Assembly: GCF_004349055.1 (NCBI RefSeq)
Contig: NZ_SMKX01000003.1
Location: 62,001-126,000 of the forward strand
Length of the DNA: 64,000 nucleotides
DNA from: Kribbella antibiotica
GTDB taxonomy: Bacteria; Actinomycetota; Actinomycetes; Propionibacteriales; Kribbellaceae
Direction of reading: 5' to 3'
Position numbers and translations under genes: made by a program. Below, in pieces: positions 10,150 to 18,163 of the stretch (the stretch's first letter is position 1; each line of letters starts with the position of its first letter). The notes under the pieces were generated by a model that saw nothing but the letters and a program-made list of their open reading frames with translations, made no database searches and was not told the DNA's origin.

Positions 10150-11109
10150 TCAGGGAATGATGACGACCTTGCCGGTGGCTTGGTCGGACTCCATGTGGCG
10201 GTGGGCGGCAGCGATGGCCGTCAGGGGGAAGGTGCGGTCGATGGTGGGCCGGTGGGTGCCTGCCTCGACCTGTTCGACGATGTGCTGAAGGGCCTGAGCG
10301 TTGCCCGCTGTGTCTTTGCTGTGGAAGGACGTCAGCTTGGTGCCGGACGGGATGGCGGCGATCGGCTCGAAGTCGGGGATGAGCCAGCCGCTGAGTGAGC
10401 CGGAGATGCAGACCGTGCCGCCGCGACGGACGAGCGCCAGGGAGCCATGCGCCGTACTGGCGCCGACCAGATCGAGGATGTGATCGGGGCCGTCGGGCCA
10501 TAGCGCCCGGACGGCGCCCGCGAGCGACCGCCCGTCGTCGACGAAGGTGTGGTCGGTGCGCAAGGCGGCGGCCTTGGTCTCCTGGCGAGTGGTGGCCGCT
10601 GTTTCGACGCCGGCGGCCGCAGCGATCGCCGCGGCCGCCATCCCGACCGACGAGGTTCCGCCGCGAATGAGTAACCGGTCACCGGACGCGATCCCCAGCG
10701 CGTCCAGCGAGCCCTGCGCGGTCAGGTAGGACTCGGGCAGCGCCGCCAGCACCTCCCACGGCAGCGTGGTGGTGAGCGGCATCAGCAGTTCGTTCGGCAG
10801 TACGGCGTACTCGGCGTAGCCGCCGTCGAACGCGCGGCCCATCTCGCCCATCACGGCCGCGACGGTCGTCCCCGCGGGCAACCGTGAATCGGTGGACTCT
10901 CGCACGACGCCGACGCACTCGATCCCGAGGATGCGCGGGAAGGTGACACTCGGCGAATGTCCCTGGCGGGTCCTGAGCTCGGAACGGTTCAGGCCCGCAG
11001 CCTTGACCTCGATCAGGCTCCACCCTGCTCGAACGGCCGGGATCGGGACCTTCCGAATCTCCAGCACCTCTGGCCCACCGGCCCGTACACACACCGCGGC
11101 TCGCATCAT
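10150..11109 (-). CDS. Zinc-type alcohol dehydrogenase-like / quinone oxidoreductase
   Basis: A 319-residue medium-chain dehydrogenase/reductase. The N-terminal GroES-like fold has AAGLNRSELRTRQGHSP and PRILGIECVGVV. The Rossmann part has DRLLIRGGTSSVGMAAAAIAAAAG, the family NADPH-binding loop. The structural zinc cysteines are missing, which points to the quinone-oxidoreductase (zeta-crystallin) branch, so it is probably NADPH-dependent on an unsaturated or quinone substrate. Two adjacent ATG codons (11109, 11106) could both serve as start. It is divergent from an AraC regulator gene about 54 bp away that probably controls it. Confidence 0.88.
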   Translation of the reverse strand: MMRAAVCVRAGGPEVLEIRKVPIPAVRAGWSLIEVKAAGLNRSELRTRQGHSPSVTFPRILGIECVGVVRESTDSRLPAGTTVAAVMGEMGRAFDGGYAEYAVLPNELLMPLTTTLPWEVLAALPESYLTAQGSLDALGIASGDRLLIRGGTSSVGMAAAAIAAAAGVETAATTRQETKAAALRTDHTFVDDGRSLAGAVRALWPDGPDHILDLVGASTAHGSLALVRRGGTVCISGSLSGWLIPDFEPIAAIPSGTKLTSFHSKDTAGNAQALQHIVEQVEAGTHRPTIDRTFPLTAIAAAHRHMESDQATGKVVIIP

Positions 11110-11163
11110 GCATCCACTGTCGTCGCTGCCGATGCTGGCCGACTACCGGTAGGATGCCAAGTT

Positions 11164-11937
11164 GTGCCTGATGCCCGCCAAACCCCCGAGGCGTCCCGGC
11201 TGTGGCCCTCAGGTGGCGTTCACCTTTGGCGCTCGGGCGGTGCCAGTTCGCTGCACTCCCATCCACAGGGCCACCTGGTGTACGCCGCCAGCGGCGTACT
11301 GTCCGTGCAAACAGTCCGCGGTACGTCGGTTGTGCCGGCCAATCGGGTTGCCTGGACACCGGCCGGGTTCCAGCACTCCCATCGGGCGCACAGCACCACG
11401 GACATGCGAATTCTGTTCCTGCCGGTCTCGCTTGCTCGCAGAGTGCCTGAGCATCCGGTCGTCTTCACCGCCTCTGCTCTGGCCCGCGAAGTCATCCTCG
11501 CGCTCACGGGCCAGCAGAGCTATGACAGCGGTGCGGAGTCCCGCCTCCGACGCGTGCTGGTCGACGAGTTGCGGGATGCCGACGAACTGCCGCTGCACTT
11601 GCCGGAACCTGTCGACGACCGGCTGCAGGCCATCGCTCGGATCCTGGCCGAGGACCCCGCCGAGAACAGGCCGCTGGCCGAGCTCGGGCGAAGCATCGGA
11701 GCCAGCGCCCGGACTCTTAGCCGGCTGTTCCACGATGAGCTCGGTATGACGTTCTACGAGTGGCGAACGCAGATCCGCATCTGTCATGCGCTCGTCCTGC
11801 TGGCCGACAGTCGCACCACCACTGAGGTCGCTCATGCCTGTGGCTGGTCCAATCCGAGTGGTTTCATCGAAGCTTTTACCGCCCTGATCGGCACCACGCC
11901 CGGCCGGTATCGTGCGGGTTTTCCTGCGAGGTCCTGA
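11164..11937 (+). CDS. AraC family regulator with N-terminal cupin
   Basis: A 257-residue regulator. The N-terminal half is a cupin-like ligand domain (GGASSLHSHPQGHLVYAASG, with metal/ligand histidines). The C-terminal half is the double-HTH AraC domain (PLAELGRSIGASARTLSRLF; TTEVAHACGWSNPSGFIEAF). The start GTG 11164 lies 9 bases after GGTAGGA; a longer in-frame reading upstream overlaps the divergent gene and is rejected. Probable regulator of the divergent oxidoreductase gene. Its 3' end lies close to the next regulator gene. Confidence 0.88.
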   Translation: MPDARQTPEASRLWPSGGVHLWRSGGASSLHSHPQGHLVYAASGVLSVQTVRGTSVVPANRVAWTPAGFQHSHRAHSTTDMRILFLPVSLARRVPEHPVVFTASALAREVILALTGQQSYDSGAESRLRRVLVDELRDADELPLHLPEPVDDRLQAIARILAEDPAENRPLAELGRSIGASARTLSRLFHDELGMTFYEWRTQIRICHALVLLADSRTTTEVAHACGWSNPSGFIEAFTALIGTTPGRYRAGFPARS

Positions 11938-12010
11938 CAAGACATTCGACGGTGGTCGAAAGGTGTCCGGATCCAGGCTGCGCGGCTATTCCCGCTTCTA
12001 CACTGCAAAG

Positions 12011-14857
12011 ATGCCGTCGGGGCTCCGGATCGATCTGCTCGGACCGCTCACCGTCCGCAGCGGTGACGCGGAGATTTCGGTCGGCCCGTTACGGCAACAG
12101 GCGATGTTCGCCGTTCTCGCGCTGAATGCGGGCCGGGTGCTGACCCCGGAACAACTCCTCGATCTGGTCTGGGACGACGATCCGCCGCCGACCGGAATCA
12201 AGGTCGTGCCGACGTACGTGTACCGGATCCGGAAGTCGCTGCCGCCGGGGTCCCGCCTGGAGCGGACGACGGCCGGCTATGTGCTGCGGCTCGATTCGGA
12301 CGTGCTCGACCTGGAGCGGTTCGAGACGATGGTGCGCGAGGCCGGTCGGAACGATGACCCGGAGCAGGCGTTGGCATTGCACGATCAGGCGCTGGCGTTG
12401 TTCCGCGGCCAGCCGCTGAGTGGTTTGCCTGGGCAGTACCTGGCGGGCCAGCGCCGCCGGATCGCCGAACGCCGCGAGAAGGCGCTCGGCACCAGGATCC
12501 AGTTGCAGCTCGCCGCGGGCCGGCACGTCGAGGCGATCCCGGAGCTGATCGGGCTGGTCGCCGACCACCCGTTCGATGAGCGTTTCGCCGTCCTGCTGAT
12601 GAATGCGCTGGCCGGCAGCGGTCGGCAGGCCGAGGCGCTCGAGACCTATCAGCGGGTACGGCGCACTCTCGTCGAGCAGCTCGGTATTGAGCCTGGCCCC
12701 GAACTGCGCGCTGCCCAGCAAACCCTGCTTCGGGCCGACGCGCCCACACCGACCGCGCGCAACGAACTCCCGTACGGCGGCGCTGCGTTCGCCGGTCGCG
12801 CCGCGGAGCTGGCCGAGGTCGTGGCCGCGCTGCGAACCCCGACCGGATCTGCGCCGCCGGTGCTGGCGATCGACGGTATGGCGGGGATCGGCAAGACGGC
12901 TCTCGCGGTCCAGGCCGGGCATCGGCTGGCATCGCAGTACCCCGATGGTCAGTTGTTCGTCGACTTGCACGGGCACACGCCCGGCCGCGAGCCGCTGGGA
13001 ACCGAGCAGGCGGTCGACCACCTGTTGCGCGGCATCGGCGTACCGGCTGATCAGGTTCCTGGGTGCTTGGAGGATCGGCTGTCGATGTGGCGGTCGAAGT
13101 CGTCGCGGCTGCGGTTGCTGGTCGTGCTGGACAATGCGCCGGATGCGGCGACCGTGCGGCCATTGTTGCCGGGGGCATCGGAATGTGCGGTGCTGGTGAC
13201 GAGCCGGCGATTGCTGGTCGAGCTGGATGCCAAGTGCCGGTTGGGACTTGGGCTGCTGGCGATGGAAGACGCGACGGCGCTGCTGAGCGAGATCGCCGGA
13301 CCGGACCGAGGCGATGAGGCCGCAGTGCAGGAGTTGGCCGAGCACTGTGGGCGGTTGCCGTTGGCGTTGCGGATCGCCGGCGCGCGGTTGCGGCATCGGC
13401 CGTCCTGGTCGATTCAGCATCTCAACGAGCGGCTGCGCGGACGGCGTCGGTTGCGTGAGCTGGATGGCGACGCGAACGGCGTCCGGTCGGCGTTCGCGGT
13501 GTCGTACGAGCATCTGCCGCAGGATCAGCGGCGGTTGTTTGCGTGCCTGGGGTTGTTCCCGGGCAAGGACTTCGACGTGAAGGCCGCCGCCGCACTGGCC
13601 GGGATCGACGGGCCGACGGCCGAGGCGTTGCTGGAGCACCTGGTCGATGCGAGCCTGTTGCTGGCGCCGCGGCCGGGCCGGTATGAGTTCCACGACCTGC
13701 TGCGGGGGTATGCCGTGGAGGTCGCGGATGATGACGCCGCGGTGGGTCGGTTGGTTGAGCATTACCTGGCCGTGGCGGGCGTCGAGCCAGATCTGACGTG
13801 GGCGGACCTCGAGCGCTCGAACTTGCTTGCTGCGTTGGAGGTTGCGGAGGATGCGGCCGCGGTTCGGCTCGCGTTGGTGCTGGCGCCGTACCTGCATGGG
13901 CGCAGCCGATTGGACGAGTTGGACGTCGTGCTGACCGCGGGGCTGGCTGCTGCTGAGCGACGGCAGGATCCTGAGGGTCAGGCCCGGCTGTTGTTCCTGC
14001 GGGGGAACTTTGGGCAGTTCCGTTGCGGGCCGCAAAAGGGATTGTGCGATCTGCGGCGGGCCGCGGAGCTGGCGCCGGAGGACGCGCCGGCGTTGCGGGC
14101 GCGCATCCTCGGGTCGCTCGGGTACACCCAAGGCACGCTCGATCCGTCGTCAGATCATGCAGAGCTACTCCGTACGTCGTTGCGTCTCGCTCAGCTGGCG
14201 GGAGATCGCCGGGCCATCGTGGAGACGTTGAGTCGGCTGGCTGCGCTGGCAATCCGGCAGCATGGGTTCGCGATGGCGCTGGAGTATTACGAGCGGGCGT
14301 TGAAGCTCGCACGCGAGATCGGTGACGAGCGGCTCGAACCTGAACTGCTGAACGGCATCGCGGTTTGCCGCCTGGCCGAAGACGACCCGTTGCCGGCGTT
14401 GGAGGCGACCCGCGCGGCGCAACGCCTGGCCGCCGTCCATGAGCTGGATTTCTCGCTGAGCTACGCCCTGTGTCATCAAGGCGAGGCGCACCGCCGTCTC
14501 GGCCGCAACAAGCTCGCCGTCGAGATCCACGAGCAGGCCCTGAAGCTTGCCATTGGCAACTGTACGCATCTCGATGAGGTCGACGCGCGGCTGCATCTGG
14601 GTCGCAGTCTGCACAGCGCCGGCCGGACCGAGGCTGCCGTCGAGCAATTCGACCTGGCGCTCCGCCTCAGCGAGGATCGCGGCCATGCGTTAGGCGTAGT
14701 GGAGGCCCTCACCGGCTTGGCCGACTGCACCCGACTGGCCACCCGCGCCGACCGACTTCTCCGTCAAGCCCACAGTCAAGCCAAAATCGCCGGCTACTCA
14801 GCCTTGGCCACTCGCCTCGCAAACCGCCTCGACCACCCCTCGGCCAACCATGGCTGA
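12011..14857 (+). CDS. AfsR/SARP-type regulator: wHTH-BTAD-NB-ARC-TPR
   Basis: A 948-residue STAND-type regulator. It has an OmpR-like winged helix (about residues 1-90), a bacterial transcriptional activation domain (about 95-245), an NB-ARC ATPase with P-loop GMAGIGKT near residue 290, then tetratricopeptide-like helices to the end. Such proteins activate secondary-metabolite or developmental genes in actinobacteria. The start ATG 12011 has no ribosome site; TACACT (11999-12004) ends 6 bases before it, so a leaderless mRNA is likely. Its stop abuts the stop of the convergent membrane operon. No biosynthetic cluster adjoins it, so its target is unknown. Confidence 0.9.
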   Translation: MPSGLRIDLLGPLTVRSGDAEISVGPLRQQAMFAVLALNAGRVLTPEQLLDLVWDDDPPPTGIKVVPTYVYRIRKSLPPGSRLERTTAGYVLRLDSDVLDLERFETMVREAGRNDDPEQALALHDQALALFRGQPLSGLPGQYLAGQRRRIAERREKALGTRIQLQLAAGRHVEAIPELIGLVADHPFDERFAVLLMNALAGSGRQAEALETYQRVRRTLVEQLGIEPGPELRAAQQTLLRADAPTPTARNELPYGGAAFAGRAAELAEVVAALRTPTGSAPPVLAIDGMAGIGKTALAVQAGHRLASQYPDGQLFVDLHGHTPGREPLGTEQAVDHLLRGIGVPADQVPGCLEDRLSMWRSKSSRLRLLVVLDNAPDAATVRPLLPGASECAVLVTSRRLLVELDAKCRLGLGLLAMEDATALLSEIAGPDRGDEAAVQELAEHCGRLPLALRIAGARLRHRPSWSIQHLNERLRGRRRLRELDGDANGVRSAFAVSYEHLPQDQRRLFACLGLFPGKDFDVKAAAALAGIDGPTAEALLEHLVDASLLLAPRPGRYEFHDLLRGYAVEVADDDAAVGRLVEHYLAVAGVEPDLTWADLERSNLLAALEVAEDAAAVRLALVLAPYLHGRSRLDELDVVLTAGLAAAERRQDPEGQARLLFLRGNFGQFRCGPQKGLCDLRRAAELAPEDAPALRARILGSLGYTQGTLDPSSDHAELLRTSLRLAQLAGDRRAIVETLSRLAALAIRQHGFAMALEYYERALKLAREIGDERLEPELLNGIAVCRLAEDDPLPALEATRAAQRLAAVHELDFSLSYALCHQGEAHRRLGRNKLAVEIHEQALKLAIGNCTHLDEVDARLHLGRSLHSAGRTEAAVEQFDLALRLSEDRGHALGVVEALTGLADCTRLATRADRLLRQAHSQAKIAGYSALATRLANRLDHPSANHG

Positions 14858-15373
14858 TCAGGGCTCGCGACGCCTGAGGCGGGCGATCGTTCGCGTGATG
14901 GCTTCCGGCGTGAGATGAGGGTTGTTGCGATGGGCAAGTAAATGGGCTGCAGTGGTCATGAGCCAGCAGGTGGTGGTGGCCAGGGCTACAGCGGGGCCGG
15001 GGCCTAGCCAGGTGTCGCCCAGGGCTTCTAGCTGCCCTGCTTGGTAGGCGCCGGACAGGAAGAGCAGGGTGATGACTGCAGTGATGCCGGCGGCGGCTTG
15101 AGCTTTGTGGCCGGGCTTGAGGATCAAGAGAGCCGTTGTAGTGGCGAGACCGGCCAGCCAGGTGAGAGCTAGTTGGGGTTGGGTTTCCACGCCTAGCTGC
15201 CAAACGGACAGGCCGAGTCGACGGCTGTAGGTCCAGGGGAGCATCAGGGTGAGGCCGGTGGCCAGTGCGGCGAGCAGTCCGGCGCGGGTGAACCACCTGT
15301 GCTCGCTGACGGCCAGCGCCTGTTCAGCTGCAGCCAGGCGAACCGGTAGCTCCTCATCTGGGAGGGCGCTCAT
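14858..15373 (-). CDS. Small four-helix membrane protein
   Basis: A 171-residue protein of unknown function. An acidic N-terminal helix (about residues 1-28) precedes four hydrophobic segments: GLLAALATGLTLMLPW, LALTWLAGLATTTALLI, AGITAVITLLFLSGAY and AVALATTTCWLMTTAAHLL. The C-terminal tail is basic. Its ATG overlaps the stop of the upstream 901-residue membrane protein gene by 4 bp (ATGA), so the two are almost certainly co-translated and probably work together. No family recognised. Confidence 0.75.
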   Translation of the reverse strand: MSALPDEELPVRLAAAEQALAVSEHRWFTRAGLLAALATGLTLMLPWTYSRRLGLSVWQLGVETQPQLALTWLAGLATTTALLILKPGHKAQAAAGITAVITLLFLSGAYQAGQLEALGDTWLGPGPAVALATTTCWLMTTAAHLLAHRNNPHLTPEAITRTIARLRRREP

Positions 15374-18075
15374 CGGAGAACCACCAGGTCGTTGCCGAGC
15401 CGGAAGTACAGCGCCTGACCGATCACTGTCACCTCATCTGCAGCCTGTGGCACGCCCTGCGTCGGACCGGCGACCACACTGATCCGTCCGGCGTCGAACC
15501 GCAGCAGGTGCAGGGCGTCGTACCCCCAGAGCTTTCCGTCGGGTCCGGCGAACCACATCCCGACGGTGTCGTCGAGCAGGCGGCCGGTGACGAGAAGCTG
15601 GGCAATCTGGTCGGGCCTCAGATCTCCCTTGACCGCAGTACGTCGTACGCCGCCTGGTTCGTAGAAGTTGTACAGGCCGCCACCGATCGCGGTCACCAGC
15701 CGGTCGCCCGCAGCCGCAGCGAACTCGGCCTTCGGGTTGTCGGGCAGCGGCTGGAGGTCGCGCTGAGCAGTGGCCCGGCCGCGCACGAGGTGTACGGCGC
15801 GTTCCGGCCCTGGCTGATCCGCCAGCGTCCACCACACTCCGCCCTGCCCATCGGGCGCCCAGCTGCGCGCCGCCAACGGCAGCCGGATGTGTGCGAGCTT
15901 CCCACTGGCATCTAGTCCGAGCTGCGAGCTCACGCCGGGCGCACCCTGACCAGGATCCACTGTCTCGACCGGCGGGAGCACGGTCGCCTGGAAGTCCGTC
16001 GTACCGTGCACTGGCTTGCGTCGGTCGCACTGCGGTAGCGGGTCTGGAGCGGCCGGGTACGTCGATGCTGAGGCTGCCGCATCGGGGATCTGCAGGATCT
16101 GGCTGCCGCCTCCCGGTGAGGTCCCCAGTAACACCGAACCGTCCGGGCGCGCCTCGATGCTGCTGATGCCGTCGGCTCCACCGGGCAGCTTCCGCAGTAC
16201 GCCGTCCGGCGTGATCACCGAGGTCGGTGCACCACCACCCAGCCAGACGTTGCCTCGCACATCAACTGCGAACGCATCAACAGTCATCGATGAGCTGGCC
16301 GCATCACTACTTAAGAGACAGCCAGCTGGTGCCACCCCGGTCAGCTGCAGCACAGGGCCGCCGCGGCGAGCCATGGCGAGCCCGGTCTCACTTGTCCGCC
16401 ACACCGTCGTACCGTCCGGTCCGCTGGACACTGCGTTGCCTGGCGCACCAGCTCCGGGATTCACTTGGAAGTCCTGCAAGCGCATGCCGGGGCGAAGCTG
16501 GTTGGCTGGGAACTGCCAGGTGGTAGCAGCACCCCACAGCACGATCGACCGGTCCGCATTGCGATGGCTGAGACCCGGTCCGACTCCTGAGGCGAGCACC
16601 TCGACCCCGGGCGTCACGTAGTACTTTCCGTCGGGGTCCTTGTGGCTGAGGCTGATGTCCGCCTGCGAAAGATCCAGGGGGACAGACAGGATTGCCCACG
16701 GCTTTCCGCCCGCACCACCGGCCAGCAAGACCAGATGGTTGTCGGCGACACCCCACAGCGCCGGGGCGGTCGCGCCATGGTTCAGCGTCACCTGGGGGAG
16801 CGCGACACCGTCGTCGTACGCGAAGACTGTCGAGCTCTCCGAACCTGTCCGGCCTAGCAGCCACTGTCCGGGCGAACCGTCCAGCGCGCTCGCATAGGAA
16901 TCCAGTGGGTCAGATGTCCCGATAGCGACCCGCATCCCGAGCCGGTCGAGCAGCTGCCCGCCGCGCAGGTCCAGTAGCCGGTGCGGCACCCCCGCAGTCG
17001 TCTCCGGCCGGTACGGCGAACTTGTCGCCGAGGGCACCAATAGTCCGACCACTGCGCCGGCCGCGCCCAGCAGAATGATCAGGCGGCCACCGATCAGCCC
17101 GGCGACGATCAGAAGCACGCCCAGCGCCAGAGCGGTCCATGCGCCGAGCGCGGGGCGGTAGCCGACGCCGTTGGGCAGCAGCGGCGGCAGCCACAACAGC
17201 TGAGCCGCCAGCCCAGCGACAGTCGCAGAGCCACACGCGACCGCCGCAAGCCGCCGTACGAGCCCACGGGTCGCCAGCGTCGCCACGGCGAGCGCACCGA
17301 AGATCAGGGCCCAGCTGCGAGCCGACGGGACCTCCCAGAGCTGCACCCGGATCAGCCCGGCATCCGCCAGACTGACCGAGACCGGATCCCGGAGTTCGCG
17401 CCACGGCAGAACAGTTGAGAGCAGAACCAGTACGGCGAGCGTCCCGGTCGCGAACGGCATCAGCCGGACCCGAATCGGAGCCAAATTCTCGGTCCGATCG
17501 ATCATTCGGACAAAGAGTGCCCGCAATTCGGACTGATTGAGCGGCTCAGCGGACGCGTTGGGCGAGTCGTCTCCAGGAGTTGGTTCAGGCGTCATCGGAG
17601 GCCGAATCAACTGGGTGGCCCAGTAGCCCGCAACGGTGGTGGCCAGGGTCCCGCAGACCAGCGTGCCGATCACAGCCGGTGAGAAAGAACAGCTCGGCCG
17701 ACCCTGCTGGACGAATCCGGTCCAGGCCACCATGGTGACCACCACGAGTACTGCCGTACCCCAGCCGCGGACCTGCCGCCGGAGGCTGAAACTCTCGGCA
17801 GACAAGCGATCCGCGAGGATCAGCAGCACGATTGCGACCGGCAGCGCGAGGGCCGCCGTACGGCCGCCGACCGGTTGGCTGGTGGCTCGCCAGAGGTAAC
17901 AGCCTGTGCCTGTTTGACCTGGTACGAGTACGGCCAGCAGGGCGCCGGCGGCGAGACACGAAAGTGCAAGACCGGGTTTGCCAGTGCGCCGTAACGTCTT
18001 ACGATGCGTGAGCGATTCGGTACGGATCAGTGCCGCTGCTGCCTGCGATTCGGTGGGGAGATCGCGCAGCGGCAT
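15370..18075 (-). CDS. Large membrane protein with C-terminal beta-propeller-like domain
   Basis: A 901-residue protein. The first 350 residues hold roughly ten hydrophobic segments with a cytoplasmic acidic loop (near 150-190). The remaining 550 residues are beta-rich with repeated GNVWLGGG / GGVWWTLAD / GKLWGYD-type blades, as in propellers that read ligands outside the cell. No enzyme motif was seen. The start ATG 18075 was chosen because the longer open frame upstream is antisense to the coiled-coil gene. It forms an operon with the four-helix protein and diverges from the Scy-like gene, 88 bp away. Unknown function; a sensor or envelope role is a guess. Confidence 0.7.
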   Translation of the reverse strand: MPLRDLPTESQAAAALIRTESLTHRKTLRRTGKPGLALSCLAAGALLAVLVPGQTGTGCYLWRATSQPVGGRTAALALPVAIVLLILADRLSAESFSLRRQVRGWGTAVLVVVTMVAWTGFVQQGRPSCSFSPAVIGTLVCGTLATTVAGYWATQLIRPPMTPEPTPGDDSPNASAEPLNQSELRALFVRMIDRTENLAPIRVRLMPFATGTLAVLVLLSTVLPWRELRDPVSVSLADAGLIRVQLWEVPSARSWALIFGALAVATLATRGLVRRLAAVACGSATVAGLAAQLLWLPPLLPNGVGYRPALGAWTALALGVLLIVAGLIGGRLIILLGAAGAVVGLLVPSATSSPYRPETTAGVPHRLLDLRGGQLLDRLGMRVAIGTSDPLDSYASALDGSPGQWLLGRTGSESSTVFAYDDGVALPQVTLNHGATAPALWGVADNHLVLLAGGAGGKPWAILSVPLDLSQADISLSHKDPDGKYYVTPGVEVLASGVGPGLSHRNADRSIVLWGAATTWQFPANQLRPGMRLQDFQVNPGAGAPGNAVSSGPDGTTVWRTSETGLAMARRGGPVLQLTGVAPAGCLLSSDAASSSMTVDAFAVDVRGNVWLGGGAPTSVITPDGVLRKLPGGADGISSIEARPDGSVLLGTSPGGGSQILQIPDAAASASTYPAAPDPLPQCDRRKPVHGTTDFQATVLPPVETVDPGQGAPGVSSQLGLDASGKLAHIRLPLAARSWAPDGQGGVWWTLADQPGPERAVHLVRGRATAQRDLQPLPDNPKAEFAAAAGDRLVTAIGGGLYNFYEPGGVRRTAVKGDLRPDQIAQLLVTGRLLDDTVGMWFAGPDGKLWGYDALHLLRFDAGRISVVAGPTQGVPQAADEVTVIGQALYFRLGNDLVVLR

Positions 18076-18163
18076 GAAAAAGAAGTTACCTGGCACCCCC
18101 CTACCGCGTTGTAACCCTGTGAGCACGTTGGTGGGACCCGGACTGTCGGAAAGGGGGCCGAGG

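Noticed and set aside
12089-14131. 680-residue minus-strand frame across the AfsR-like gene
   Set aside because: Arg/Gln/Pro-rich antisense frame without recognisable features.
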